This document shows, piece by piece, positions 32,704 through 41,487 of a DNA stretch of 64,000 bases. The position numbers and the translations under genes are program-made. The stretch is from Solimonas sp041659605. Its GTDB lineage: Bacteria; Pseudomonadota; Gammaproteobacteria; Nevskiales; Nevskiaceae. The stretch is from positions 1 through 64,000 of the forward strand of contig JBAZXW010000025.1 of assembly GCA_041659605.1 (NCBI GenBank), in the 5' to 3' direction. Position 1 is the first letter of the stretch; each line of letters begins with the position of its first letter. The notes below the pieces were generated by a model. It was not told the DNA's origin. It made no database searches and saw nothing but the letters and a program-made list of their open reading frames with translations.

Positions 32704-34104
32704 GTGAAACCTATCGTGCAGGGTCTGCTGGCACTGATGCTCATCGCCGCGTCCGCGCCGCTGGCCGCCACCGAGATCGCGGTCAAGGACGGCGAATCGA
32801 TCCAGGCCGCGGTCAAGCGCGCTCAGCCCGGCGACGTGATCCTGATCCATCCCGGTGACTACCGCGAGAGCGTGTACATCGACAAGGACGACATCACGCT
32901 GCGCGGCGTCGTCGAAGATGGCAAGTGGCCGACGCTCGACGGCGAGGGCAGCCGCAACGACGCCATCCTCTATTCCGGCAACGGCGTCGTCATCGAGTGG
33001 CTCAAGATCGTGCGCTACAAGGGCAACGGCATCATGGGCCAGGCCGGCAACAACTTCACGATCCGCTACAACGTGATCGAGGACGCCGGCGTCTACGGCA
33101 TCTTCCCGCAGTTCGGCCAGAACGGCCTGATCGAATACAACGTGTTGAGCAAGATCGAGGACGCGGCGATCTACGTCGGCATGTGCGATCACGTCGACGT
33201 GCTGCACAACGAGGTGTTCGACAGCGTCGCCGGCATCGAGATCGAGAACAGCCGACACAACCTGGTCGAGAACAACTACGCGCACAACAACACCGCCGGC
33301 ATCCTGACCTTCATCACGCCGGGTCTGCCGATCAAGACGACCTACGACGTCATCGTCCGCAACAACTTCATCGTCAACAACAACACGCCGAACTTCGGCG
33401 CGCCGGGCTCGATCGTGTCGAAGCTCCCGGTCGGCATCGGCATCGTCGTGATGGCGGCCGACGACGTGACGATCGAGGGCAACATCATCACCGGCAACAA
33501 CACCGCCGGCGTCGTGATCACCGACCTCTCGTTCATCACCGACATCAGCAGCGACCCCGAGTCAGAGCCCAACCCGGATCGCACGCGCGTCCTCGACAAT
33601 CTGATGTTCGCCAACGGCGCCAACCCCGTCGCCGAGATCAAGGCGGCGATGCTGACCCAGTTCTCCAGGCGCGGCCCCGACGTGCTGGCCTCACCGGGCA
33701 GCGCGCAGGCTGCGGACAAGTGCATCGCCAACCGTGGGCGTTACACCAGCTACGGCATCCAGAAATGGGTGGACTGCGCCGGCAAGCTCACCACTGCCGA
33801 CCTCCGCAGCCACCGCCTGCCGGCGAAGGCGGCGCCGCGCACCATCGCCAACGACGAGGACCGCATCGAGCACCTGTACAGGGGCATCTGCGCCGGCTGC
33901 CACGCCTACAACATGCGGATGATCGGGCCGGCGTCGATCGCGCTGCAGGCGCAGTACGAGGGCAATCCGCAGGGCATCGCCGATTACATCGCCAAGCCGG
34001 CGAAGAAGCGCGTGGACTTTCCGCCGATGCCGCCGCAGGACCATCTGTCGCCGGACGTGCGGCTCAAGGTCGCGGATTACCTGCTGAACAAGGTCACCAA
34101 ATAG
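32704..34104 (+). CDS. Parallel beta-helix (NosD-like) protein with C-terminal heme-c domain
   Basis: A 466-residue secreted protein. The GTG at 32704 gives a proper signal peptide (VQGLLALMLIAASAPLAA) with GAGG 9 nt upstream; GTG 32689, overlapping the previous stop, is an alternative. Residues about 25-290 are a right-handed beta-helix with stacked NN and NNT turns (ENNYAHNNTAGIL, NNFIVNNNTPNF, GNIITGNNTAGVVI), as in NosD/CASH carbohydrate-binding proteins. A cytochrome-like tail follows with CAGCH at residues 396-400 and a likely axial Met in FPPMPPQ. This fusion is uncommon to my knowledge. Position between a peroxidase-like protein and a TonB receptor suggests a periplasmic redox or metal-handling role. 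Confidence 0.85.
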   Translation: MKPIVQGLLALMLIAASAPLAATEIAVKDGESIQAAVKRAQPGDVILIHPGDYRESVYIDKDDITLRGVVEDGKWPTLDGEGSRNDAILYSGNGVVIEWLKIVRYKGNGIMGQAGNNFTIRYNVIEDAGVYGIFPQFGQNGLIEYNVLSKIEDAAIYVGMCDHVDVLHNEVFDSVAGIEIENSRHNLVENNYAHNNTAGILTFITPGLPIKTTYDVIVRNNFIVNNNTPNFGAPGSIVSKLPVGIGIVVMAADDVTIEGNIITGNNTAGVVITDLSFITDISSDPESEPNPDRTRVLDNLMFANGANPVAEIKAAMLTQFSRRGPDVLASPGSAQAADKCIANRGRYTSYGIQKWVDCAGKLTTADLRSHRLPAKAAPRTIANDEDRIEHLYRGICAGCHAYNMRMIGPASIALQAQYEGNPQGIADYIAKPAKKRVDFPPMPPQDHLSPDVRLKVADYLLNKVTK

Positions 34105-34141
34105 ACGAGCGCGCATCCCGGCGCGCTTCGGGGAGGAGCCT

Positions 34142-36553
34142 ATGCATCTGTCTTTACCGATGCGGCCTGCAATGCGCGCCGCCCGCGGCGTGGTCACCGC
34201 CGCGTGGGTCGCGCTGGCCGCCGCGCTCGCCTGGATGCCGCCGCGTGCGCTGGCAGCCGATGAAGCAGTGCCCAGGTCGAGCGAGCCAGCGACGGAGCAG
34301 GCCGCCGAAACGATTCGCGTCGATGCCGCTGCGGCGCCGGCGTCAACCGAGACCGTTGTCGCGCTCGAGGAGGTCGTCGTCACCGCGCAGAAGCGCGAGC
34401 AAAGCGAGCTGGACGTGCCGATGACGGTCGACACCTTCACCGCGCGCGACATCGAACGCACCGGCGCGCTGACTTTGGAGGATATCCAGTCCTACATTCC
34501 CGGCTTCGAGATGGGCGAGGAGATCTACGGCGGCGGCATGACTCAGAACGGCATGACGATCCGCGGCATCTGGAGCTCCAACATCAGTACCGGCGGCGAT
34601 CCCTCCGTGGCCACGTTCCTCGACGGCGTGTATCTGCCGCGCGCAGCGATCACAGTGGCGTTCTCCGACATCGAACGCGTCGAGGTGCTCAAGGGACCGC
34701 AGGGCACGCTGTTCGGCCGCAACGCCGCCGCCGGCGTGGTCAACGTCATTCCCAATGCGCCGAAGAACTTCTTCAGCAGCTTCCTGATGGCCAAGCTCGG
34801 GGACTACGGTCTGCAGCGTTACGAAGGCATGCTCAATGTGCCGCTGGGCGGCGGCTTGGCACTGCGCGCCAACGCACTGACCAACGCCCGCGACGCAGTA
34901 GTGGAGAACATGGGCCCCGCCAAGCCCGATCCGCGCATGCAAGACAACCAGTTTGGCCGGCTGGCGCTGCGCTGGGACGACGGTGCCCCTTTCCGCGCGC
35001 AGCTCGCCTATGACATCGACCGCGTCGATAACGGCCCTAAGGCGGCGATGGGCATCAGCCCTGAGTACTCGCAGTACCCGAATCCGCAGGACCGCAAGCT
35101 CAATACCGACGCGATCGGCGGCGGCGAGCGCCGCAACATGGATGCCTGGACCGGCCGCGCCGAGTACGACTTCGCCTACGCCTGGACCGGCGAGCTGACC
35201 AGCAGCTATCGCCGTTTCGACACCTACAACCTGCAGGACGAGGACGGCACCGGCGACCATCAGGCCTATGTGCACACCAACAACGTCGAGGATTCCGACA
35301 TCTTCTACAACGAGCTGCAGCTCAACTACGTCCACGACGAGCTGTTCACGCTGGTGCTGGGCGCGACCTACAGCAAGGAGCACACCTACCAGCTCACCGA
35401 CCTGACCGCGAGCTGGCAGGCCTTTGTCGAGCTGGCCTCCAGCGAGTACGGCATCCCGCAGCAGGTGCTCAACGACTTGCTGGGCCCGGCGATCGAGGGT
35501 CAGTACCTGACGGAGACCATGACCAACACCGGCGTGTTCGACAGCTACGGCATCTACGGCGACGTGGACCTGCACCTGACCAAGCGCCTCAACGTACTGT
35601 TCGGGCTGCGCTACAGCGCCGACCAGAAATGGTTCAGCTGGCTGGCGCCGGTCGGCGATTTCCCGGTGCAGCAGGCGCAGGGCGAGAACTTCTTCCTCAA
35701 CACCGAGAACGGCGGTCTCGAAACCGACGAACGCCGCTGGGACCAGGTCACCGGGCGCCTCGTGACGAACTACCGGCTGCTGGACTCAGCCATCGCCTTC
35801 CTCTCCTATGCCACCGGCTACAAGTCGGGCGGCTTCGACTCGCTGACGCCGCCGTCGCGTGTCGATCCGCTGGAGCCGGAGAGCGTCAAGAATCTCGAAG
35901 CAGGCCTGAAGGGCGACTTCTTCAAGTCCCGCGTGCGCGCGCAGCTAGCCCTGTTCGCAACCGACATGGACGATCGCCAGGAGGCAATCGAATCGAAGGA
36001 GCCGGACAGCATGGGCGCGGTGCCGCGCATCATCAACACCGACGAAAAGATCCGCGGCGTCGAGCTGACGTTGGACTGGCTGCCCCTGAAAAGCCTGCGC
36101 GGCGGCGTGGTGTGGACTTGGCGCAAGCGGCAGGCCGCGCGCGAGGCGCACTACGACGCACAGGGCAACTTCGTGCCCGACGAGGCCGAGGAGAGCAGCA
36201 CCCCGCAGGAATACACCGTGACGCTGGACTGGCTGCCGGCCAATCCGTTGGGCGACGTGCTGTTCCATGTCGATTACGTCTTCGACGAAAACACTGACCG
36301 GCAGAGCGAGGAGCACGTTTCCGGATTCGACCTGATCGAGGGCTACGGCGACGACTCGAAGCTGCTCAACGCGCGCATCGCCTGGACCTCGCCGTCGCAG
36401 CGCTACGAGCTGGCGCTGTGGGGCAAGAACCTGCTGGAAAGCGCTCGCGTGGCGCAGCCCAACGGGCTGGCCGGCGCGGCGATCGGCGCGTATCACGTCG
36501 CCATCGAGGAGCCGCGAACCGCGGGCATCGATCTGCGAATCAATTTCTGGTGA
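34142..36553 (+). CDS. TonB-dependent outer membrane receptor
   Basis: An 803-residue TonB-dependent receptor. A signal peptide ends near ALAAD (residue 40), and after an acidic spacer comes the TonB-box-like VVALEEVVVTAQKRE. The plug domain includes DVPMTVDTFTARDIERTGA and VEVLKGPQGTLFGRNAAAGVVNV. The beta-barrel ends in the typical aromatic IDLRINFW. It resembles the broad receptor class used by Sphingomonads and gammaproteobacteria for hydrophobic or complex organic substrates rather than classic siderophore receptors. Its stop overlaps the start of the NO-dismutase-like gene (GTGA), an unexpected coupling. Confidence 0.92.
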   Translation: MHLSLPMRPAMRAARGVVTAAWVALAAALAWMPPRALAADEAVPRSSEPATEQAAETIRVDAAAAPASTETVVALEEVVVTAQKREQSELDVPMTVDTFTARDIERTGALTLEDIQSYIPGFEMGEEIYGGGMTQNGMTIRGIWSSNISTGGDPSVATFLDGVYLPRAAITVAFSDIERVEVLKGPQGTLFGRNAAAGVVNVIPNAPKNFFSSFLMAKLGDYGLQRYEGMLNVPLGGGLALRANALTNARDAVVENMGPAKPDPRMQDNQFGRLALRWDDGAPFRAQLAYDIDRVDNGPKAAMGISPEYSQYPNPQDRKLNTDAIGGGERRNMDAWTGRAEYDFAYAWTGELTSSYRRFDTYNLQDEDGTGDHQAYVHTNNVEDSDIFYNELQLNYVHDELFTLVLGATYSKEHTYQLTDLTASWQAFVELASSEYGIPQQVLNDLLGPAIEGQYLTETMTNTGVFDSYGIYGDVDLHLTKRLNVLFGLRYSADQKWFSWLAPVGDFPVQQAQGENFFLNTENGGLETDERRWDQVTGRLVTNYRLLDSAIAFLSYATGYKSGGFDSLTPPSRVDPLEPESVKNLEAGLKGDFFKSRVRAQLALFATDMDDRQEAIESKEPDSMGAVPRIINTDEKIRGVELTLDWLPLKSLRGGVVWTWRKRQAAREAHYDAQGNFVPDEAEESSTPQEYTVTLDWLPANPLGDVLFHVDYVFDENTDRQSEEHVSGFDLIEGYGDDSKLLNARIAWTSPSQRYELALWGKNLLESARVAQPNGLAGAAIGAYHVAIEEPRTAGIDLRINFW

Positions 36554-38913
36554 AGCCGATCGAGGAGCAAGCATCCCGCGCGCCGCCGCGGCACGGCCTG
36601 TGGTCGCGCTTGTGGTTGCGTTACGTGATGCAACCGTCGAACTGGCACTGGCCATTGGTTCTGGTCTTCGTGCTCGGCGCCGCCGGCATGATCTTCGTCG
36701 GCCACGCCACCTACACCGACGCACCGCCGATGGCCGACTTCGTTGGCCCCGGCGGCGAGACGGTGTTCTCGCGCACGCAGGTCGTGGGCGGCCAGGTTGC
36801 CTTCCTGCAGCACGGCCTGATGGCCTACGGGAGCTTGTTCGGCGACGGCGCGGGCCGCGGCCCGGACTTCAGCGCCGAGGCGCTGCACCAGGTGGCACTG
36901 ACGATGGAGGCCCACTATGTACGTCAGGCCGGCGGCGGAACAGCGGAACAAGATGCGGCGCGCGTACGCATGCAGCGCGAGATCAAGCGTAACGGCTACG
37001 ATGCGCAGAGCGGACAGATTCGCGTGTCGGACGGCCAAGCCCATGCCGCGCAGCAACTGCGCGCGTACTACCGGCAGAAGTTCCGCCTCGAAGCGGTCGA
37101 TCTGATCCCGCGGCTGGGCCGGCTCAGCGACGAGGAGATCGACGCGCTGACTGCCTTCTTCTTCTGGAGCGCCTGGGTCTGCGGCGCCGAGCGCGACAAT
37201 CTGGGCTACAGCTACACCCACAACTGGCCGCACGATCCGTTGGCCGGCAACCTGCCGGGCGCCTCCATCGTGCTATGGAGCGTGCTGGCGATACTGTGTC
37301 TGATGCTGGCACTGGGCGTCGTGCTGTTCCTCTATGGCCGCTTCGGCGAGTTCGCGGGCTGGACTGCACGCACCACAGCGCCGGCTCCGGCCACGCTCGC
37401 ACAGGTGCAGCGCTTCGTGCCGACGACGCTGCAACGCGCCACCTACAAGTTCTTTCTCGCTGCGGGATTGCTGGTCGTGCTGCAGGTGTTGGGCGGCGTG
37501 CTGACCGTGCACAACTTCCTGGGCTTGCATCGCCTGTTCGGCGTCAACCTGTCCGAATGGCTGCCGCTGCCGGCGGTGCGCGCCGCGCATCTGCAGTTGG
37601 CGCTGCTGTGGGTCACAGCCTGCTGGGTCGGCGGCTCGATCTTCCTGGTGTCGACGTTGACGCCGCAAGCGCCGCGCCATCAGCTCGCGCTGGTCAACAC
37701 ACTGTTCATCGCCTTCGTCGCCGTCGTCATCGGCGACCTCACCGGCCTGCTGCTGGGTCCGCAGGGGGTGTTCGGCGCGTACTGGAATCGCCTCGGCAAT
37801 CAGGGCTGGGAATTCGTCGAGATCGGCCGTGTGTGGCAGTACGGGTTGATGGGCGTCCTCGCCCTGTGGTTCGTCGCGCTGCTGCGCGCTGTGCAGCCGG
37901 TGTGGCGGCGCTACCGCGCCTGGTTTCTGCCCAAGTGGCTGGTCTATTGCGTAGGCTGCGTGACGTTGCTGTTCTGCGCCAGCTTCGTCGCCACGCCCGA
38001 GACGAATTTCGTCATCGCCGATTTCTGGCGCTGGGCGGTGGTGCACATGTGGGTGGAGGCATTCTTCGAGGTCTTCGCAACCATCGTACTGGCCTACTGC
38101 ATGTACCTGATGGGCTTCATCGGCCACCCGGCGGCGAGCCGCATCGTCTATCTCGCGACGCTCCTGTTCCTAGGCTCCGGCCTGCTCGGCATCAGTCATA
38201 ACTTCTACTGGAACGCCAAGCCGGTCGCCACGCTGGCCATCGGCGGCGTCTTCTCGACACTGCAGGTCGTCCCGCTGATCCTGGTCGCGCTGGAGGCATG
38301 GCAATTCCGCCGCCTGCCGGCCGAGGTGCTGGCGCGACAAGGCATCGCGACGCGGCAGGTGCCGCAGCAGTTCGGTCAGGCCGCGGCCTTCGCCTTCCTG
38401 CTCGCGGTTAATTTCTGGAACTTCCTTGGCGCCGGCGCGATGGGCTTCATCATCAATCTGCCGATCGTCAACTACTACGAGCACGGCACGTACCTGACGG
38501 TGAATCATGCCCATGCAGCCTTCTTCGGCGTGTACGGCAACCTCGCGCTGGCGATTCTGTTCTTCTGCGTACGCTACCTTGTCGAGGACCGGCGGTGGAA
38601 CACGCGCCTGATCGTCGGTGCGCTGATCTCACTGAACCTGGGCCTGCTGATGATGTGCCTGCTCGATCTGTTCCCGGCAGGTATTCATCAGCTCGATGCC
38701 GCGATGGAGCGCGGCCTGTGGTACGCGCGTTCGGAGGCTTTCATCGGCGGCTCGACGTTTCAGGTGCTGACCTGGGCGCGCGTCGCCGGTGGACTGATCT
38801 TCGCTCTCGGCGGAGTGCTGCCGGTGGCGTACTTCCTGATCACGCGCATGAGCAGTCCGCGCAGGGAGCCCGATCGTCCCCTTGAGCAGCCGTCTGCCGA
38901 CGGTGTCGTCTGA
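36550..38913 (+). CDS. nod: Putative nitric oxide dismutase (qNOR-family, NOD-type active site)
   Basis: A 787-residue heme-copper-oxidase-superfamily protein with the quinol NO reductase architecture: an N-terminal helix, a periplasmic domain, then about 12 membrane helices. GTG 36550 overlaps the TonB receptor stop. Using qNOR (Geobacillus) numbering by eye, His508 and Glu512 are kept (H499 and E503 in VVHMWVEAFFE) and His559 is H550. The second FeB histidine, His560, is Asn551 (SHNFYWN), and Glu581 is Gln572 (STLQVV). At the quinol site Glu332 and Phe336 appear as Gly325 and Leu329 (VHNFLGLHRLF). Loss of that FeB His and of the quinol-site residues is what sets the NO dismutases of Methylomirabilis oxyfera and strain HdN1 apart from qNOR. 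The reaction would be 2 NO to N2 plus O2. Activity is inferred. Confidence 0.85.
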   Translation: MKPIEEQASRAPPRHGLWSRLWLRYVMQPSNWHWPLVLVFVLGAAGMIFVGHATYTDAPPMADFVGPGGETVFSRTQVVGGQVAFLQHGLMAYGSLFGDGAGRGPDFSAEALHQVALTMEAHYVRQAGGGTAEQDAARVRMQREIKRNGYDAQSGQIRVSDGQAHAAQQLRAYYRQKFRLEAVDLIPRLGRLSDEEIDALTAFFFWSAWVCGAERDNLGYSYTHNWPHDPLAGNLPGASIVLWSVLAILCLMLALGVVLFLYGRFGEFAGWTARTTAPAPATLAQVQRFVPTTLQRATYKFFLAAGLLVVLQVLGGVLTVHNFLGLHRLFGVNLSEWLPLPAVRAAHLQLALLWVTACWVGGSIFLVSTLTPQAPRHQLALVNTLFIAFVAVVIGDLTGLLLGPQGVFGAYWNRLGNQGWEFVEIGRVWQYGLMGVLALWFVALLRAVQPVWRRYRAWFLPKWLVYCVGCVTLLFCASFVATPETNFVIADFWRWAVVHMWVEAFFEVFATIVLAYCMYLMGFIGHPAASRIVYLATLLFLGSGLLGISHNFYWNAKPVATLAIGGVFSTLQVVPLILVALEAWQFRRLPAEVLARQGIATRQVPQQFGQAAAFAFLLAVNFWNFLGAGAMGFIINLPIVNYYEHGTYLTVNHAHAAFFGVYGNLALAILFFCVRYLVEDRRWNTRLIVGALISLNLGLLMMCLLDLFPAGIHQLDAAMERGLWYARSEAFIGGSTFQVLTWARVAGGLIFALGGVLPVAYFLITRMSSPRREPDRPLEQPSADGVV

Positions 38914-39114
38914 CGGCCGCATCTCGATTCTGGAATGCCGGTGCCGTGGCAGCCCAACCGCCTCCCGACGCGTCGGCGTCCGAATTCACGCTCGTCTACG
39001 CCGCCTTCCCCTGCGCCAACGCGGCAGTCGGCGCTTTTCGCGATCCGGCAGAATTGCGGCACGACCGCATGCTGCTGCAGCCGTTCCGCCAACAGACCTC
39101 GAAGGACAGTGACG

Positions 39115-40272
39115 ATGACTGCAGACGATCCCATCTATCTCGACTACAACGCAACGACGCCGCTGCTTCCGGCAGTCGTGGACGCGATGCTGCCATATCT
39201 GCGCGAGCATTTCGGCAACCCTTCGAGTGGCCACGTCTACGGGCGGCGCGCGCGCGATGCTGTCGAGAACGCCCGCAGCCAGGTGGCGGCGTTGATCGGC
39301 GCCACTCCGGAGGAGATCGTGTTCACATCCGGAGGGACCGAGGCCAACAATTTGGCGATCCTCGGAGTCACGAGGTTCCCGGGACAGGTGCGCCATATCG
39401 TCACGTCGGTGATCGAGCACCCGGCCACCGCCGAACCCTGCCGGTGGCTGCAACGGCAAGGCTGGACGGTCACCTGGTTGCCGGTGGATCGGAAGGGGCG
39501 CATTCGCGCGGACGATGTCGCCAAGGCATTGGCTGAGCGTCGCGCCACGCTGGTCAGCGTGATGCACGCCAACAACGAAACCGGCGTGATCCAGCCGATT
39601 GCCCAGGCGGCGCACGCTGCACACGCCGCTCACAGCCTGTTCCATACCGATGCCGCGCAGTCGCTCGGCAAGATCGACGTGCGCGTTGACGATCTGGGCG
39701 TGGACCTGTTGTCGGTCGCGGGACACAAGCTCTACGCGCCCAAGGGCGTTGGCGCGCTGTACATCCGCAAGGGCATCGGCATTGAACGCATTGCGTACGG
39801 CGCTGGGCATGAGCGCGGACTGCGCCCCGGCACCGAGAATGTCGCGTCCATCGCCGGCCTGGGTGCTGCCTGCGCGATCGCGCAGGCGTCGCTGATCGAC
39901 GAGAGTGCACGGCAGCGGCGACTGTGCGACCTACTGTGGGGACTCATACACGCGGCAGTGCCTGAGGCGGTGATCAACGGCGATCCGTTCGAGCGGCTGC
40001 CCAACACGCTCAATCTTCGGTTCCCGGGCGTGCGCGCCAGCGCGCTGCTGGCCCATGCGCCGGGCATCGCGGCATCGGCCGGGTCGGCGTGCCATGAAGG
40101 CGGCGAATCACCGTCAGCGGTGCTCACGGCGATGGGGCTGGACGCGGATGTGGCGCTGGGCTCGGTGCGCTTGTCTCTGGGGCGCGGTACCTGTGAGAAC
40201 GATGTCCAGCGCTGCGCCGCCCTCGTTTCCGAAGCATGGCACGCGATCCGACCGAACTGTTCTATCCGGTGA
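39115..40272 (+). CDS. Cysteine desulfurase (NifS/IscS family)
   Basis: A 385-residue PLP enzyme that takes sulfur from cysteine for iron-sulfur clusters or other thio-cofactors. YLDYNATTPLLPAV is the standard N-terminus, SGGTEANNLAI and the PLP-binding SVAGHKLYAPKG (Lys of GHK) follow, and the catalytic Cys loop is ASAGSACHEGG. The Cys loop spacing is like the NifS/IscS class. ATG 39115 follows 201 bp after the dismutase-like gene. The extension to 38935 lacks support. It stands alone without other isc genes and might support the many iron-sulfur enzymes encoded here. Confidence 0.88.
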   Translation: MTADDPIYLDYNATTPLLPAVVDAMLPYLREHFGNPSSGHVYGRRARDAVENARSQVAALIGATPEEIVFTSGGTEANNLAILGVTRFPGQVRHIVTSVIEHPATAEPCRWLQRQGWTVTWLPVDRKGRIRADDVAKALAERRATLVSVMHANNETGVIQPIAQAAHAAHAAHSLFHTDAAQSLGKIDVRVDDLGVDLLSVAGHKLYAPKGVGALYIRKGIGIERIAYGAGHERGLRPGTENVASIAGLGAACAIAQASLIDESARQRRLCDLLWGLIHAAVPEAVINGDPFERLPNTLNLRFPGVRASALLAHAPGIAASAGSACHEGGESPSAVLTAMGLDADVALGSVRLSLGRGTCENDVQRCAALVSEAWHAIRPNCSIR

Positions 40273-40483
40273 TGCAGTGGCGCCGACGACGCCAGTCGAG
40301 GTCAGCCGTCTTCCTGGGCGATCGCGATCGAGGCGCACGACGCCAAACGAGCACCGCCGTACAACGCACCGCGAATGTCATCGTGGAAGTGCGGTGCGCG
40401 GAGCGAATCGTGTCAGCGCTGCCGGGTGGGTCGCGCGTGCCTCACCTCAAATCATTGCCAAGGACGTTCCGGGAGAACGCACT

Positions 40484-41371
40484 TCAGGCGAGCTGAACTC
40501 CCGGGCCTCGTGTAGCGACCGCGCGGCGGTATGCCAATGGCGTCGAGCCGTGCGCGGCGCGGAAGGCGGCGGACAGGTGGCTCTGGCTGGCAAAGCCGCA
40601 CTCGACCGCGATGCGCGCGATCGGCAAGGCCGTCGTCGCCAGCAGCTTGCGCGCCCGCTCCAGGCGCAGGCTCAGGATGTAGCGGTGCGGCGGCAGCCCC
40701 ATTGCGTCCTCGAAGATGCGGCGAAAGTGCGCGAGGCTGACGCCGGCGTGCCGCGCAAGCGTTTCGGCCGACAGCGCGTCCGCCGGATGCGCGTGAATGT
40801 GGTTGAGCACGGCCTGCAGGCGCGAGAAGTGCACATGGCGCGGATTGATGTCGACGGTGCTCGGCGTCGTCAGCACGCGAAACGTCTGCTCCAGCATGAC
40901 GCCGGCCAGACGCGCCATGAAACCCTCATCGGCGCGATGACCCTTGTGCAGCTCGTCGGCGAGCTGCCGCGCGGCGGCGCCGACCAGCGCATCGCTGAAC
41001 GGTAGCGGCGCGGCGCGCGACTGCGCGAGCACCGACAGGCGCTGCTCGATGCCACTGGCCTCGTCGAGGAAGTAGAACGCGACGAAATCGACCGCGCCGG
41101 AGTAATGCCAGTGTGTCGGCACGCCGGCCGGCACCAGCAGGGACTGCGCCGGCAGATTCAGGCTGCGCCAGTGATCGCGCTCGCCCTCGCCGACGCGGCT
41201 GCCGCCGAGTTGCGTGACGAGCCCGGTCCGGTCAGCCCCGGACACAGTGCGCTCGCTGTCCTGATACAGATAGCGCTCCACGAACAGCGGCGCGGGCCCG
41301 TCGATGCGGCCTTCCACGAGCGGTTTGTGTCCCAACTCCTCGCGGACTCTGTGCCAGATCGGCGCGGCCAT
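40484..41371 (-). CDS. AraC-family transcriptional regulator
   Basis: A 295-residue regulator with an N-terminal cupin-like sensing region (about 60-130, including PAGVPTHWHYSGAVDFVAFYFL) and a C-terminal double helix-turn-helix: LSAETLARHAGVSLAHFRRIF then LPIARIAVECGFASQSHLSAAFRAAHGSTPLAYR. It diverges from the catabolic operon starting at 41488 with 116 bp between the starts, so it is the likely controller of that operon. The ligand is unknown; a pathway substrate is expected. Confidence 0.9.
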   Translation of the reverse strand: MAAPIWHRVREELGHKPLVEGRIDGPAPLFVERYLYQDSERTVSGADRTGLVTQLGGSRVGEGERDHWRSLNLPAQSLLVPAGVPTHWHYSGAVDFVAFYFLDEASGIEQRLSVLAQSRAAPLPFSDALVGAAARQLADELHKGHRADEGFMARLAGVMLEQTFRVLTTPSTVDINPRHVHFSRLQAVLNHIHAHPADALSAETLARHAGVSLAHFRRIFEDAMGLPPHRYILSLRLERARKLLATTALPIARIAVECGFASQSHLSAAFRAAHGSTPLAYRRAVATRGPGVQLA

Positions 41372-41487
41372 GATCGGCTCCCATGGGTGATGAGTGGATT
41401 ATGACAACAATGCGCCCCTTTACCGAAAGGCAACGGCCGCGCGGCGGCGAACAATTCCAACGTGCAAAACGCTGGAGGAAACCCGTC

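Noticed and set aside
36550..38913. Calling this an ordinary quinol NO reductase (norB/norZ)
   Set aside because: The second FeB histidine is Asn, the Glu581 position is Gln and the quinol-site residues are changed, which argues against normal NO reduction with quinol.
38946..39536. Upstream ORF before the cysteine desulfurase
   Set aside because: Most of it is a frame shadow of the desulfurase gene; the first 55 codons have no recognised family or good ribosome site. The 201 bases at 38914-39114 hold nothing I can support.
40273..40483. Possible gene between the desulfurase and AraC regulator
   Set aside because: Only short basic-residue frames typical of GC-rich shadows occur; no ribosome site, motif or terminator hairpin stood out.
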